Below are positions 8,585-18,560 of a stretch of DNA of 64,000 nt, piece after piece. Each line of letters opens with the position of its first letter. Position 1 is the first letter of the stretch. This DNA is from Emergencia sp. 1XD21-10. Lineage in GTDB: Bacteria > Bacillota > Clostridia > Peptostreptococcales > Anaerovoracaceae. The stretch covers positions 1 through 64,000 of the forward strand of contig NZ_QWEQ01000012.1 in NCBI RefSeq assembly GCF_009936045.1. The letters are read 5' to 3'. The notes beneath the pieces were generated by a model. It ran no database searches and was not told the DNA's origin. It worked only from the letters and a program-made list of their open reading frames with translations. The position numbers and the translations under genes were made by a program.

Positions 8585-10030
8585 ATGATTACACTGGACT
8601 GGAAACCTGACAAACAGAATAAAACGCCGATTTACAGACAAATTGTGAAATATATCAGTGATAAAATAGCTGCGGGGGACTGGGTAATCGGCAGTCGTTT
8701 GCCCAGCCAAAGAGCTATGGCAAAGGCCTTTGAAGTCAACAGAAGCACTATTGTCAGTGCTATGGAAGAACTGATTTCTTATGGCATTTTAGAAAGTGAT
8801 TTCGGAGGTGGCACGAGAGTTGCCAGCAACACTTGGTCTCTACGTATGAGCCAGCCCCCGGACTGGAACAAATACATTGCAAGCGGACCTTTTGGCGCCA
8901 ATCTATCTACCATTCAGACCATCAACAAGATGGAATTTGAACCAGGATATATTCGTATCGGCACAGGCGAATTATCGCCAGAGCTGTATCCGGGCAAGCT
9001 GATTAGCAAGATTTTTCGCAGAATGCCGGAGCGGATTCCTAATCTGGGCTATTTAGGTACTTTAGGTCTTCCAGAGCTGGGACAGGCGCTTTCTGCATGG
9101 CTAAAAGAAAGTCAGGGAATCGATGCTAAAGCATCTAATATTATGATTGCAAGCGGCTCCCTGCAGGCTCTGCAGCTGGTTTCTGTGTGTATGCTGAAGC
9201 GGGGAAGCGACGTTTATACAGAAGCGCCGTCTTATTTGAAGTCTCTGCAGATTTTTCAGTCGGCAGGGATGAACCTTCATGGTGTACCGCTGGATGAGGA
9301 AGGACTGCAGTACTGGAATATCAAGGATGCTTCTAATGAGTCGCTCCTTTATACGATTCCTACATTCCACAATCCGACAGGCACGGTCATGAGCGAAAAG
9401 CGTCGAAAAGAGGTTATGGCATTTTGCCAGAAACAGCCTATGCCGATTTTGGAGGATGACGCATACGGTCAGCTGTGGTTGGACGAAAAGCCGCCAGCTT
9501 CTCTCAAATCCAGAGATAAAACTGGCTCTGTCATTTACATGGGAACGATTTCAAAGACCATGGCGCCAGGACTTAGAATCGGATGGGTTGTCGGACCCGA
9601 GGCGGTGGTTTATAGACTGGGCGATGTAAAAATGCAGACCGATTACGGCGCTAGTTCTGTTTCACAGTGGATGATGACGGAATTAATCACAAGCGGCGAT
9701 TACGATATCTATCTGGAACAACTTCGCAGGGAACTTCGGGCGCGCAGAGATAATGCGCTGGCAACGCTGGATAAATATTTTAAAGACTTAGCTACATGGA
9801 ACAAACCAAAAGGCGGATTTTATATTTGGCTTCGTTTCGATAAGCGGCTGCCAATGGACAAAATTTTTACAGAGGCTTTGAAGGCTGGTATTTTGCTGAA
9901 TCCCGGCAATGTGTACGACTACGCAGAAAATCACGCCATCAGGCTTTCCTATGCTTATGCAGATCCGGATGACTTGGCACGAGCGTTGACAGTTCTGGCA
10001 GAAATCATAGAGAAACATCAGAAGAAGTAG
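8585..10030 (+). CDS. MocR/PdxR-type GntR regulator with aminotransferase domain
   Basis: A 481-residue transcription factor: a GntR winged helix at residues ~10-80 (GSRLPSQRAMAKAFEVNRST) fused to a class I aminotransferase domain that binds pyridoxal phosphate. The PLP lysine is K324 in GTISKTMAPG. Other fold-type I landmarks are FHNPTGT and LEDDAYGQLW. Relatives sense PLP or amino acids and control vitamin B6 synthesis or transport. Here the divergent neighbour is the deleted lysE (8383-8491), so its original target may be gone. The intact lysE at 5490 could be another target. The ATG has an AAAGGAAAG ribosome binding site. Confidence 0.9.
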   Translation: MITLDWKPDKQNKTPIYRQIVKYISDKIAAGDWVIGSRLPSQRAMAKAFEVNRSTIVSAMEELISYGILESDFGGGTRVASNTWSLRMSQPPDWNKYIASGPFGANLSTIQTINKMEFEPGYIRIGTGELSPELYPGKLISKIFRRMPERIPNLGYLGTLGLPELGQALSAWLKESQGIDAKASNIMIASGSLQALQLVSVCMLKRGSDVYTEAPSYLKSLQIFQSAGMNLHGVPLDEEGLQYWNIKDASNESLLYTIPTFHNPTGTVMSEKRRKEVMAFCQKQPMPILEDDAYGQLWLDEKPPASLKSRDKTGSVIYMGTISKTMAPGLRIGWVVGPEAVVYRLGDVKMQTDYGASSVSQWMMTELITSGDYDIYLEQLRRELRARRDNALATLDKYFKDLATWNKPKGGFYIWLRFDKRLPMDKIFTEALKAGILLNPGNVYDYAENHAIRLSYAYADPDDLARALTVLAEIIEKHQKK

Positions 10031-10143
10031 ATGCAGAAATTTTAGCGGATAAAGGAAAAGTAACTGCATAGAACATACGAAAGCGATTTTGACAGACTCC
10101 TAAAAGAAAGTGAGTCAGCATATATAGTGGAGAGGTAACACAC

Positions 10144-13100
10144 ATGGCATTTACACATTTACATGTTCATACAGAATACAGCCTGCTGGACGGTGCGGCG
10201 AGAATTACCGACGTAGTAGCCCGTGCTAAAGAACTGGGCATGGATTCCCTTGCTATCACCGACCATGGCGTCATGTTCGGCGTCATCGATTTTTACAAAG
10301 AGTGCAAAAAACAGGGCATTAAACCGGTGATCGGCTGTGAGGTCTATACGGCGGCAAGGACCATGTATGACAAAGATGCTGATAAGGACAAGTATCAGGG
10401 ACATCTGGTTCTTTTGGCAAAGACCAACGATGGCTACAAGAACCTGATTAAAATCGTATCTAAAGGCTTTACCGAAGGATACTACTATAAACCGAGAATC
10501 GATAAGGATGTACTGCGCGCTCACAGCGAAGGTATTATCGCATTGTCTGCCTGCCTTGCAGGGAAGGTGCAGAGCTGTCTTTTAAACAGGGACTACGAGG
10601 GAGCAAAGGCAGAAGCGCAGGCGCTGGATGAGATTTTTGGTCACGGAAACTTCTATTTGGAATTGCAGGATCAGGGACTTGATGAAGAGGCTATGATTAA
10701 CCCGCAGCTTGTTAAGCTGTCCAAAGAGTTGGACATTCCACTGGTTGCAACCAACGATGTACATTACGTAAAGCAGGAAGATGCGGAGGCTCATGATGTG
10801 CTGCTGGCCATTCAGACAGCAACTACCATTGACGATGAAAAGCGCATGCGCTTTCCTAACGATCAGTTCTACTTAAAGAGTGAAGATGAGATGAGGAAAA
10901 TCTTCGCTTATGCTCCGGAGGCCATTGAAAATACACATAAAATCGCCATGGAATGCAACGTAGAATTTGTTTTTGGAGATTATCATCTGCCGGAATTTAT
11001 TCCGCCCGCAGGCAAGACCAATCAGCAGTATTTGCGGGAACTTTGCCAGAAGGGACTGGAAGAGCGCTATGATGAAATTACGCCAAAGCTTCAGGAGAGA
11101 CTCGATTATGAACTTGGCGTCATCGAGGACATGGGCTATGTGGAATACTTTTTGATCGTATGGGACTTCATCGATTTTGCCAAGAGAAACGGCATTATGG
11201 TAGGACCGGGAAGAGGCTCCGCTGCAGGAAGTCTGGTTGCGTATACTCTTAGAATTACCGACCTTGATCCCATTAGGTACAGCTTGATTTTCGAGCGTTT
11301 TCTGAACCCAGAGCGTGTCAGTATGCCCGATATCGATATCGACTTCTGCATCGAACGCCGCGGAGAAGTTATTGATTATGTAATCAAGAAATATGGAAAA
11401 GAAAACGTTTCGCAGATTATCACCTTTGGAACCATGAAAGCAAAAGCTGCGGTCAGGGATGTGGGAAGAGCGTTGAATCTCAGTTATGCGGAAGCAGATA
11501 GAGTCGCTAAGGCGATTCCTTTTGATTTGAAAATGACTATCGATAAGGCGCTTTCCATGAATCCGGAGCTGAAAGCCATGTATGAAAGCGACGCCCGGAT
11601 TGCAAAGGTGATTGACATGTCTCGCGCTATTGAGGGCATGCCGCGCCATGCGTCAACCCATGCGGCAGGCGTTGTAATTTCAAAGCTGCCTTTGGACGAA
11701 TACGTGCCGCTTTATATGTCCGATAAAGGTGTTGCTACCCAGTTCAATATGACAACCATCGAGGAACTGGGACTTTTGAAAATGGACTTTCTGGGTCTTC
11801 GGAACCTGACCGTCATTCGGGACGCATTAGAACTTATTGAGAAAAATTATGGCGTGACCATCGACTTTGCCAAAATGGGCTACGATGACAAAGCCGTCTA
11901 CGATATGATCGCCAGCGGCAATACTTTAGGCGTATTTCAGCTGGAAAGTGGCGGCATGACGCAGTTTATGAAAAACCTGAGACCTTCTTGTTTTGAAGAT
12001 GTAGTAGCGGGTATTTCTCTATACCGTCCGGGACCAATGGATTCTATTCCAAAGTACATTGAAAATAAGAAGAATCCGGATCATATCAAATATGTGACGC
12101 CGCAGCTTGCTCCGATTCTGGATGTAACTTATGGCTGCCTTGTTTATCAGGAGCAGGTTATGCAGATTGTGCGGGAGCTTGCAGGCTATAGCTTTGGTCG
12201 CTCTGACATCGTGCGCCGTGCCATGAGTAAAAAGAAGAAAGATGTGATGCTGCAGGAAAAAGAGTACTTCATTCATGGGAAGACGGATGAAAACGGCAAT
12301 ATTGAGATTGAAGGTTGTGTGCGTCACGGTATCAGTGAAGCAGCAGCGGAGTCTATCTTTTCGGACATGGAAACTTTTGCCCAGTATGCGTTCAACAAAT
12401 CTCACGCAGCGGTATATGCGGTAGTAGCTTACGAGACGGGATATTTAAAGAAATACTATCCGGTGGAATTTATGGCAGCGCTGATGACCAGTGTCATGGG
12501 AGATGCCAAGTCCATTGCCAAATATATTAGAAACTGTAAGGAAATGGGTATCGAGGTACTGCCGCCTTGCATCAATGAAAGTCAGAAAAAGTTTTCCGTG
12601 GTAGATGGAAAGATTCGCTTTGGGCTTTTGGGTGTCAAGAACGTTGGTGAAGGTGCCATCGACGCTATCATCAAGGCGAGAGAAGAAAAAGGACGACCGC
12701 AGGATATTTTCCAGTTTATCAATAACGTGGAAATCAGCGAAGTCAACAAGAAAGCGGTAGAGAGTCTGATTAAGGCGGGCGCCCTTGACTGCCTGAACCA
12801 AAACCGGGCGGCGCACCTAGCAGTCTACGAGGGACTAGTCGAATCAGCGCAGAACAGTGCTAAGAAGAATATCGCCGGTCAGCTTTCTCTCTTTGCCATC
12901 AGCAGTGAAGAGATGAACAGCGGCGATACGTCGGGGACGCTGCCTGATGTGAATAATTTCAGCAAGGATATTCTCCTTGCCATGGAAAAAGAAATGCTGG
13001 GCGTATATATTACCGACCATCCACTGAACGAATACGCGGATAAAATACAGAAGTATGCAAGCGTGACCAGTGAGGAACTGGCAGCGGCTTCTGAAGAGGG

Positions 13101-13698
13101 GCATCACGATAGCCGCATTCAGGACGGCATGACCGTAACGCTAGCTGGTATGATTGCCGGCAAGAAAAATCAAATTACAAAGAACAACAAGATGATGGCA
13201 TTTGTCAATCTGGAGGATCTTTTCGGCGAAGTAGAGGTCGTAGTATTTCCGAATGTATACGAACGGTGCAGCGCAGCGATTCTGGAGGATAACGTCGTAG
13301 TCGTGAAAGGTAAACTGAATTTTAAGGAAGATGAGATGCCGAAGCTACTTGCTGATTCTGTCGTAGGCATTCATGATGTGGAGCAGCATCTGCAACACGA
13401 ACAGGCGGCGCCGGAAAGAGGCAGAAACGCGCAAGGTGGCAGAACCCAGGGTGCCGGGACAGGCGCGGAAACTGTCAAGGTACGGATTCCGCAGGAGGCA
13501 GATGAGCAGGAAATCCTTGGGAGACTGCAGGAGATTTTTAAGGAATATCCTGGAAACACGCCGGTGCTGATTTATCTGCAAAATGGAAAAATCGTGAGAA
13601 CCGGCGCTGGCGGCGGTGTTTATCCGTCTATTGCGCTGTTTGATACGGTGGCAGAAATGGTCGGAAGACCGAACATTAAAGGGAGAGTGAGAACATGA
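10144..13698 (+). CDS. dnaE: DNA polymerase III alpha subunit (DnaE)
   Basis: A C-family replicative DNA polymerase of 1184 residues. The N-terminal PHP domain starts HLHVHTEYSLLDGA (residues 5-18) and keeps further His/Asp motifs such as ITDHG. The polymerase catalytic aspartates are in PDIDIDF (395-401), with YRPGPMDSIPKYI downstream (about 626). A helix-hairpin-helix region and an OB-fold (about residues 990-1075) follow. The last ~60 residues are like an extra DnaE C-terminal domain. This is DnaE rather than PolC because PHP is N-terminal and no exonuclease domain is inserted. It overlaps pfkA by four bases, so the two are translationally coupled. Confidence 0.96.
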   Translation: MAFTHLHVHTEYSLLDGAARITDVVARAKELGMDSLAITDHGVMFGVIDFYKECKKQGIKPVIGCEVYTAARTMYDKDADKDKYQGHLVLLAKTNDGYKNLIKIVSKGFTEGYYYKPRIDKDVLRAHSEGIIALSACLAGKVQSCLLNRDYEGAKAEAQALDEIFGHGNFYLELQDQGLDEEAMINPQLVKLSKELDIPLVATNDVHYVKQEDAEAHDVLLAIQTATTIDDEKRMRFPNDQFYLKSEDEMRKIFAYAPEAIENTHKIAMECNVEFVFGDYHLPEFIPPAGKTNQQYLRELCQKGLEERYDEITPKLQERLDYELGVIEDMGYVEYFLIVWDFIDFAKRNGIMVGPGRGSAAGSLVAYTLRITDLDPIRYSLIFERFLNPERVSMPDIDIDFCIERRGEVIDYVIKKYGKENVSQIITFGTMKAKAAVRDVGRALNLSYAEADRVAKAIPFDLKMTIDKALSMNPELKAMYESDARIAKVIDMSRAIEGMPRHASTHAAGVVISKLPLDEYVPLYMSDKGVATQFNMTTIEELGLLKMDFLGLRNLTVIRDALELIEKNYGVTIDFAKMGYDDKAVYDMIASGNTLGVFQLESGGMTQFMKNLRPSCFEDVVAGISLYRPGPMDSIPKYIENKKNPDHIKYVTPQLAPILDVTYGCLVYQEQVMQIVRELAGYSFGRSDIVRRAMSKKKKDVMLQEKEYFIHGKTDENGNIEIEGCVRHGISEAAAESIFSDMETFAQYAFNKSHAAVYAVVAYETGYLKKYYPVEFMAALMTSVMGDAKSIAKYIRNCKEMGIEVLPPCINESQKKFSVVDGKIRFGLLGVKNVGEGAIDAIIKAREEKGRPQDIFQFINNVEISEVNKKAVESLIKAGALDCLNQNRAAHLAVYEGLVESAQNSAKKNIAGQLSLFAISSEEMNSGDTSGTLPDVNNFSKDILLAMEKEMLGVYITDHPLNEYADKIQKYASVTSEELAAASEEGHHDSRIQDGMTVTLAGMIAGKKNQITKNNKMMAFVNLEDLFGEVEVVVFPNVYERCSAAILEDNVVVVKGKLNFKEDEMPKLLADSVVGIHDVEQHLQHEQAAPERGRNAQGGRTQGAGTGAETVKVRIPQEADEQEILGRLQEIFKEYPGNTPVLIYLQNGKIVRTGAGGGVYPSIALFDTVAEMVGRPNIKGRVRT

Positions 13699-14657
13699 AA
13701 CGAATCGGTGTGTTAACCAGTGGCGGAGATTCTCCGGGCATGAACGCGGCCATTCGCGCGGTGGTGCGCTGCGGCATCGAAGCAGGTATGGAAGTATATG
13801 GAATTAAACGCGGCTATGAAGGACTGTTAGATGGCGAAATTTGTCAACTTGATAGGAATTCTGTAGGTGACATTCTTCACCGCGGCGGTACAATTTTGAA
13901 GACTGCCAGGAGTAAACGATTTCGTACTGAGGAGGGGCAGGCTCATGCGGTGAACGTACTGGAAACTTTTGGTATTGAAGGTCTGGTTGTCATCGGCGGC
14001 GATGGATCGCTGCGCGGTGGATGTGACCTCGACAGGCGTGGAATTAAGGTCATGGGACTGCCGGGCACCATCGATAACGATTTAGGCTATACGGATTTTA
14101 CTATTGGTTTTGATACGGCGGTAAGCACCGTGCTGGATGCGATTTCTAAAGTGCGAGATACTTCATCGTCCCATGAGCGGACCACGGTCATCGAAGTGAT
14201 GGGAAGACACTGCGGAGATATCGCCCTTTATGCAGGACTTGCCGGCGGCGCGGAGGCGGTTTTAATTCCTGAGATTGAAACCGATGTAAACGAGCTGTGC
14301 CGGAAAATTCTCATCGGGGCAAACCGCGGAAAGCAGCACAGCATCATTATTAAGGCCGAGGGCGTAGAAATTTCTACTGCGGCGCTGACAAAGACCATCG
14401 AGGAGAGAACCGGCAGAGAGACAAGGCCTGTAGTCCTTTCTTACCTGCAGCGGGGCGGCACGCCTACTTTGCGCGACCGGATGCTGGCGACTCTGACCGG
14501 CGCGAAGGCGGTGGAACTTCTGCAGGAGGATTCTGACAGCAAGGCAATCGGTACGGTAAACGGCGAAATCGTTGCTTACGATTTGCAGCAGGCGCTGGCA
14601 CAGAAGCGGGAAATCGACAGAGAAATGTACGACCTGATCGGGATATTGAGCAAATAA
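13695..14657 (+). CDS. pfkA: ATP-dependent 6-phosphofructokinase
   Basis: The enzyme phosphorylates fructose 6-phosphate with ATP, the committed step of glycolysis. At 320 residues it has the bacterial PfkA length. Landmarks are the ATP loop TSGGDSPGMNAA (8-19), the IGGDGSLRG motif near residue 101 and the catalytic GTIDND near 125. The Gly in GGDGS points to ATP rather than pyrophosphate as donor. The start overlaps the dnaE stop (ATGA), a pairing common in Clostridia. Confidence 0.96.
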   Translation: MKRIGVLTSGGDSPGMNAAIRAVVRCGIEAGMEVYGIKRGYEGLLDGEICQLDRNSVGDILHRGGTILKTARSKRFRTEEGQAHAVNVLETFGIEGLVVIGGDGSLRGGCDLDRRGIKVMGLPGTIDNDLGYTDFTIGFDTAVSTVLDAISKVRDTSSSHERTTVIEVMGRHCGDIALYAGLAGGAEAVLIPEIETDVNELCRKILIGANRGKQHSIIIKAEGVEISTAALTKTIEERTGRETRPVVLSYLQRGGTPTLRDRMLATLTGAKAVELLQEDSDSKAIGTVNGEIVAYDLQQALAQKREIDREMYDLIGILSK

Positions 14658-14671
14658 GAGTGAAGCTAAGA

Positions 14672-14695
14672 ACGCAAACAGAAACGCAAACAGAA
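14672..14695 (+). repeat. Tandem 12-base repeat
   Basis: ACGCAAACAGAA is present twice in perfect tandem in the pfkA-flavodoxin gap, ending just before the flavodoxin ribosome binding site. Confidence 0.6.
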
Positions 14696-14708
14696 ACGGA
14701 GTTTTAAC

Positions 14709-15314
14709 ATGGGAAAAGTCGCAGTCGTTTATGCAGGAAAATACGGAACAACGAAGCAGTACGGGCAGTGGATCTGCGAGGAGACCGGCGGCGCGTTATT
14801 TGCCGCGGATCAATGCAGTGAGAAGCTGCTTGAAGATTATGATGTGATTGTCTTCGGCGGAGCGGTACACGCAGGACGGATTCTGGGAATGGACCGTCTG
14901 CGGAAATGGTATCCGAAACTCTGCCAAAAGAAGATTGCCGTATATGCTGTCGGGCTCAATGTAGAGGACGAAAATGCCAGAGCGGAACTGCGGGAACTGA
15001 ATTTCTTCAAGCAGGAATCCTCTTTTAAAATGATTTTGCGGCAGGCAGGCGCAAAGCGAAAACTATCCGATGAAGAGGAGAGCTTCAGCCAGCTGCCGTG
15101 CTTTTTCCTTAGCGGCGCTTACGACCCTGCGAAAGTCAGCGGCGGCGATAAGATGATGATGGGCATGGTGAAGAAGATGATTGGAGGAAAACCGGCTTCT
15201 CAGATTACAGAATCCGAAAGGAATCTTCTGACCGCCATGGAAGAAGGAGCGGACTATACCGACCGGGCGGCTGCAGCGCCTCTGATTCAGTGGGTGCTGG
15301 AGGCCGGAAAGTAA
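14709..15314 (+). CDS. Flavodoxin-domain protein
   Basis: A 201-residue protein with a flavodoxin fold of the type found in HemG-like menaquinone-dependent protoporphyrinogen oxidase. The FMN phosphate loop is AGKYGTTKQYG (9-19) and the second loop is VFGGAVHAGRI (56-66). It is a single-domain redox protein. With no haem genes nearby, a general electron-transfer or reductase role is more likely than haem synthesis. It follows pfkA by about 50 bases and ends in a terminator. Confidence 0.8.
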   Translation: MGKVAVVYAGKYGTTKQYGQWICEETGGALFAADQCSEKLLEDYDVIVFGGAVHAGRILGMDRLRKWYPKLCQKKIAVYAVGLNVEDENARAELRELNFFKQESSFKMILRQAGAKRKLSDEEESFSQLPCFFLSGAYDPAKVSGGDKMMMGMVKKMIGGKPASQITESERNLLTAMEEGADYTDRAAAAPLIQWVLEAGK

Positions 15315-15361
15315 AACAGCGCAGTATATAACGCACTATATAACATACGATACAGAAGATT

Positions 15362-15400
15362 GTAAAACGAGCTGTCTCAGCCATGAGGGGCTCGTTTTAC
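15362..15400. terminator. Bidirectional terminator
   Basis: GTAAAACGAGC (15362-15372) pairs with GCTCGTTTTAC (15390-15400). The A- and T-rich ends suit termination from both sides, after the flavodoxin gene and the convergent PucR gene. Confidence 0.75.
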
Positions 15401-15494
15401 TATGTAGGAAATATCGATTTTTGATATTTCCGGAATATCAGGAAAGTCTGCATCTGAATAGAATTGGCGCAGCCGACTTTTTCCTTTGCATTTT

Positions 15495-17072
15495 TTACGT
15501 AGTTTCCACGTTATGATATCTCCAGATGGCCAGTGCGGTATAGAAGTCATAGGCTGCAGGCATCAGGTTAAAACTGGTGTTGGTAAGCTGCCGTGCTTTA
15601 TTCAGACGGTAGGTTACAGCGTTTCTGTGAAGGTACAGCATCTGCGCAGCGGCATTCAGTTTTGAATCGCAGTCGATCATATAGATGGCCAGAGTTTTCA
15701 GAAGGTCGTCGCGATCATGACTCAGGGAATCTATGATACTGAAAAGATATTCTGTCCGTTTGTTGCTGGTTTCAGAGAGGGACATAACCTCCTGAGAAAG
15801 CATGATGTCGTGATTATCCCAGTTTCTCCGGTTCAGGAAGATTTTCTGCAGAGCCGGCTCGGTTTTCAGATAATCCCGGTAGGTTTGCTTCAGTGAAGCC
15901 ATATCCTTGTTTCCCCTGTCCATAAAAAAGGTGGCTTTCTCATCATATTTTTCTACAAAACAGTGAAGGTCGTCGTATAGAGCGTAGTCCAGGCTATCGG
16001 AGAGCATGAAAGAGGACAGAATCACCAGATGATTGTCAATCTGATCTGCAAGATAGAATTTGTGATATTCTTTAAAAAGACGACAGATCTCGCCCTGCAG
16101 CGGTTCCATGGATCCATTTCCCGAGGAAATGATAATCAGATTGGAAATGCGCTCGAAGCTGATATTGGAATTCCGAAGGTATTTTTTTGCCGCAGCTTCC
16201 TCGGTTTTAAAGATTAAAGACAGCAGAGCGTGCGGCGACTGAAGGTCTATAGAATATCCCCAGACAGAGGAGAAAAAACCGGTGCAGGCGCACATATCGC
16301 TGATGATTTTTTCGTTCAGTACGGTGTTGTGGCAGGAGGCATACAGAGTCATTCTGGTATCTTTGCCATTTGAAAAGTCCATTTTGTAAATATGAAATTC
16401 TGCGCCATCCTGTTCCACATCTTTTGAAGCATATCCTGAGGATGAGTCGCGAAAGAGATTACAGAAATAATCGGGGTCGTTCAGGGGATAGGATGGACGG
16501 TAGGATGCCTGGAAGTAGACCTGAGAGCTGCTGCTGAGAAGCAGATTGCATTTATAGTGATTGGACATGATACGCAGCAGGTTTTCCATGGTTCTCAGTT
16601 CTGTAGGCATCTGGGCAAGTCTTTTTTCCGTTGAACTGATAAAATCTTTTGAGAGGACCTGATCGCGAACGATTACTCCCATAACATCGGTTATAATATC
16701 GCTGTATTTAATCCGGTAACTGTCGTTTTTCAGTACGATCAGGGGAAAGCCCTGCTTATCCGCTGTCTGGATCAGCTTTTTGTCTACATAGGGTAAGATT
16801 TTTCCGATATAGAACAGGACCAGAGCAATTGAACCGGTATTGGACAGATCCTTGATAGCTTCACACTGCATTTTGACGTCGTTTTTGAAATTATAAAATG
16901 CTGACAGGACCAGTTCATTGGGAGTGAACACATCCAGATCATAACTTTCGTGTTCAAAAAATTCCAGTACAGAAACAGATGATACGATCCTGTCTAAGCC
17001 GGATGCACCGGCAATCACGGTGCCGAAACTCATGGACGGCAGAGCCAGACAGTCCTTCAGGGTAATGCTCAT
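15495..17072 (-). CDS. PucR-family transcriptional regulator (module A)
   Basis: A 525-residue regulator. The N-terminal PucR domain starts SITLKDCLALPSMSFGTVIAG, and a C-terminal PucR-type helix-turn-helix spans about 455-515 (KLNAAAQMLYLHRNAVTYRLNK). The middle ~300 residues are a poorly conserved sensor region. Known relatives control purine, allantoin and amino-acid catabolism in response to intermediates. It is divergent from the NCS1 permease at 17258, with palindromes in the gap, so it probably regulates that operon. A parallel regulator-permease pair occurs at 38683-41637. GGAGGA precedes the ATG. Confidence 0.88.
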   Translation of the reverse strand: MSITLKDCLALPSMSFGTVIAGASGLDRIVSSVSVLEFFEHESYDLDVFTPNELVLSAFYNFKNDVKMQCEAIKDLSNTGSIALVLFYIGKILPYVDKKLIQTADKQGFPLIVLKNDSYRIKYSDIITDVMGVIVRDQVLSKDFISSTEKRLAQMPTELRTMENLLRIMSNHYKCNLLLSSSSQVYFQASYRPSYPLNDPDYFCNLFRDSSSGYASKDVEQDGAEFHIYKMDFSNGKDTRMTLYASCHNTVLNEKIISDMCACTGFFSSVWGYSIDLQSPHALLSLIFKTEEAAAKKYLRNSNISFERISNLIIISSGNGSMEPLQGEICRLFKEYHKFYLADQIDNHLVILSSFMLSDSLDYALYDDLHCFVEKYDEKATFFMDRGNKDMASLKQTYRDYLKTEPALQKIFLNRRNWDNHDIMLSQEVMSLSETSNKRTEYLFSIIDSLSHDRDDLLKTLAIYMIDCDSKLNAAAQMLYLHRNAVTYRLNKARQLTNTSFNLMPAAYDFYTALAIWRYHNVETT

Positions 17073-17144
17073 AACGATTCCTCCTCAATTGGCTAACATG
17101 ATGATTTTTATTATAACAGAATTTTCATGGCATCACAATAAAAA

Positions 17145-17180
17145 TGTGCAGATGCACAAATGAAATGAGAGGTGTTTCAT
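17145..17180. promoter_or_regulatory. Palindromes between pucR and the NCS1 operon (candidate operators)
   Basis: TGTGCAGATGCACA (17145-17158) is a perfect 6-2-6 palindrome. ATGAAA (17160-17165) and TTTCAT (17175-17180) form a second inverted pair. They lie in the divergent gap, where the PucR regulator would be expected to bind. A possible -10 box for the permease operon, TATGAT, is at 17214-17219. Confidence 0.4.
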
Positions 17181-17257
17181 CAACTGCCTAAAGAAAAGGG
17201 CAGAATTTTGTGATATGATGTTTAAAAATTCAGAAAGGAAGTGTAAAAGCACGAAGA

Positions 17258-18538
17258 ATGATGAAAAAAGAACAGAAACAAGTAGAAGCCATGGCATTAA
17301 AGCCTATTGGCGAAGATGAACGAAAGGACTGGGTTTCCCTGGCGTTCGTACAGGCAGGTATCTGTGTCTGCGTACCGGCTTTCCTGCTTGGCGCTTTGCT
17401 TGCGGAAGCAATGCCTATATGGCCTGCGATTATTTCAGGATCTCTCGGGTATCTGGTCGTTGTTATCGGAATGGTAATCACCGGTATGATGGGCTGCGAT
17501 TTGGGCGCGGCATCCTGCACGGCCTGCGAAGCCGGCTTCGGAAGATCCGGAGCCAGATTTATCGTCAGCACTATTTTCGCGGTGAACATGATAGGATGGT
17601 TCGGCATACAGAACGGTGTCTGCGGAGAGGCGTTCAGCAATGCCATGTATGCCATGACGGGAATCGAAATTCCTGTGATCGTATCTAATACGGTCTGGGG
17701 CATCATCATGCTGCTGACCGCTGTATTCGGTGTCAGCGCTTTGGAAAAGCTGGACAAGATATCCATTCCTCTCCTGATGATCATTATGCTCTACGGAACT
17801 TTCCTGGCTTTCAGGACCTACGGCACCGGCGGACTGCATACAGCGACTGCCCAGACCATGAGCTTCATGGGAGGCGTGGCACTGTCCTTCAACTTTACAG
17901 CAGTAGGCACAATCACTGCTGCTGATTACACCAGATTTCAGAAGAGCAGGAAGGATACTGTAAAATCTGTATTCTACGGCGTATTTCCAATGGGTGTTGT
18001 AACGCTGGTCATGGGGATTCTGCTGACCAAAATGTCCGGGGAATACGATGTCAGCATGGTGCTGATCGATGTAGGGCTTCCTCTTCTCGGCATTACGGCG
18101 CTGGTTATCTCGACGTGGACCACTAATTCCACCAATGCCTACAGCGCAGGGCTCAATATCGTTATGGCTCTGAAGCTCAATGACAACAGGAGAAGAGAGG
18201 CAACGCTGATTTCCGGTATTATCGGCATTATTCTGTGCGATCTTGGCATTCTGGGACATATCGAGGGCGTACTGAGTCTGCTGTCTTATGTAGTGTGTCC
18301 GGTCGGCGGCGTCATTATTGCCGACTACTGGATTGTAGGAAGAGGAAAGAAGGAAAACTTCCGGCCGAAAGACGGCGTTAATCTGGCAGGTGTCATCGCA
18401 TGGGCGCTCAGCGCAGTTATCGCATACTTTATCGGTATTGAGTTTACCGGCATTCTGGTTGGCGCGGCTGCCTATCTGGTCTTAGAAAGACTGATCCCGT
18501 CTACTTCAAGAGATGGATCTGATCATACAGCAGTATAA
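17258..18538 (+). CDS. NCS1-family permease (cytosine/allantoin/hydantoin type), module A
   Basis: A 426-residue integral membrane protein of the nucleobase-cation-symport-1 family, normally with 12 membrane helices. CodB-like features include WVSLAFVQAGICVCVPAF near the N-terminus, AADYTRFQKSRKDT near 225, and STWTTNSTNAYSAGLN near 288. The family carries cytosine, uracil, allantoin, hydantoins or thiamin precursors with Na+ or H+. The setting, with DUF917 and M20 hydrolases, suggests a cyclic amide or ureide substrate. The start at 17258 or 17261 is uncertain because the nearest purine-rich site is about 18 bases upstream. It is close in sequence to the permease at 38683. Confidence 0.88.
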   Translation: MMKKEQKQVEAMALKPIGEDERKDWVSLAFVQAGICVCVPAFLLGALLAEAMPIWPAIISGSLGYLVVVIGMVITGMMGCDLGAASCTACEAGFGRSGARFIVSTIFAVNMIGWFGIQNGVCGEAFSNAMYAMTGIEIPVIVSNTVWGIIMLLTAVFGVSALEKLDKISIPLLMIIMLYGTFLAFRTYGTGGLHTATAQTMSFMGGVALSFNFTAVGTITAADYTRFQKSRKDTVKSVFYGVFPMGVVTLVMGILLTKMSGEYDVSMVLIDVGLPLLGITALVISTWTTNSTNAYSAGLNIVMALKLNDNRRREATLISGIIGIILCDLGILGHIEGVLSLLSYVVCPVGGVIIADYWIVGRGKKENFRPKDGVNLAGVIAWALSAVIAYFIGIEFTGILVGAAAYLVLERLIPSTSRDGSDHTAV

Positions 18539-18560
18539 AATTATAACGGAGGAAAATAAA

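Noticed and set aside
10089-10126. TTGACA and TATATA as a dnaE promoter
   Set aside because: The boxes are 26 bases apart, too far for a standard promoter, and no better -10 lies 17 bases from the TTGACA.
10873-11649. Long open frame on the minus strand within dnaE (also similar ones at 17435-18259, 24715-25551 and 60847-61755)
   Set aside because: They lie wholly opposite clear genes, lack ribosome binding sites and family motifs, and their residue make-up is that of antisense frames.
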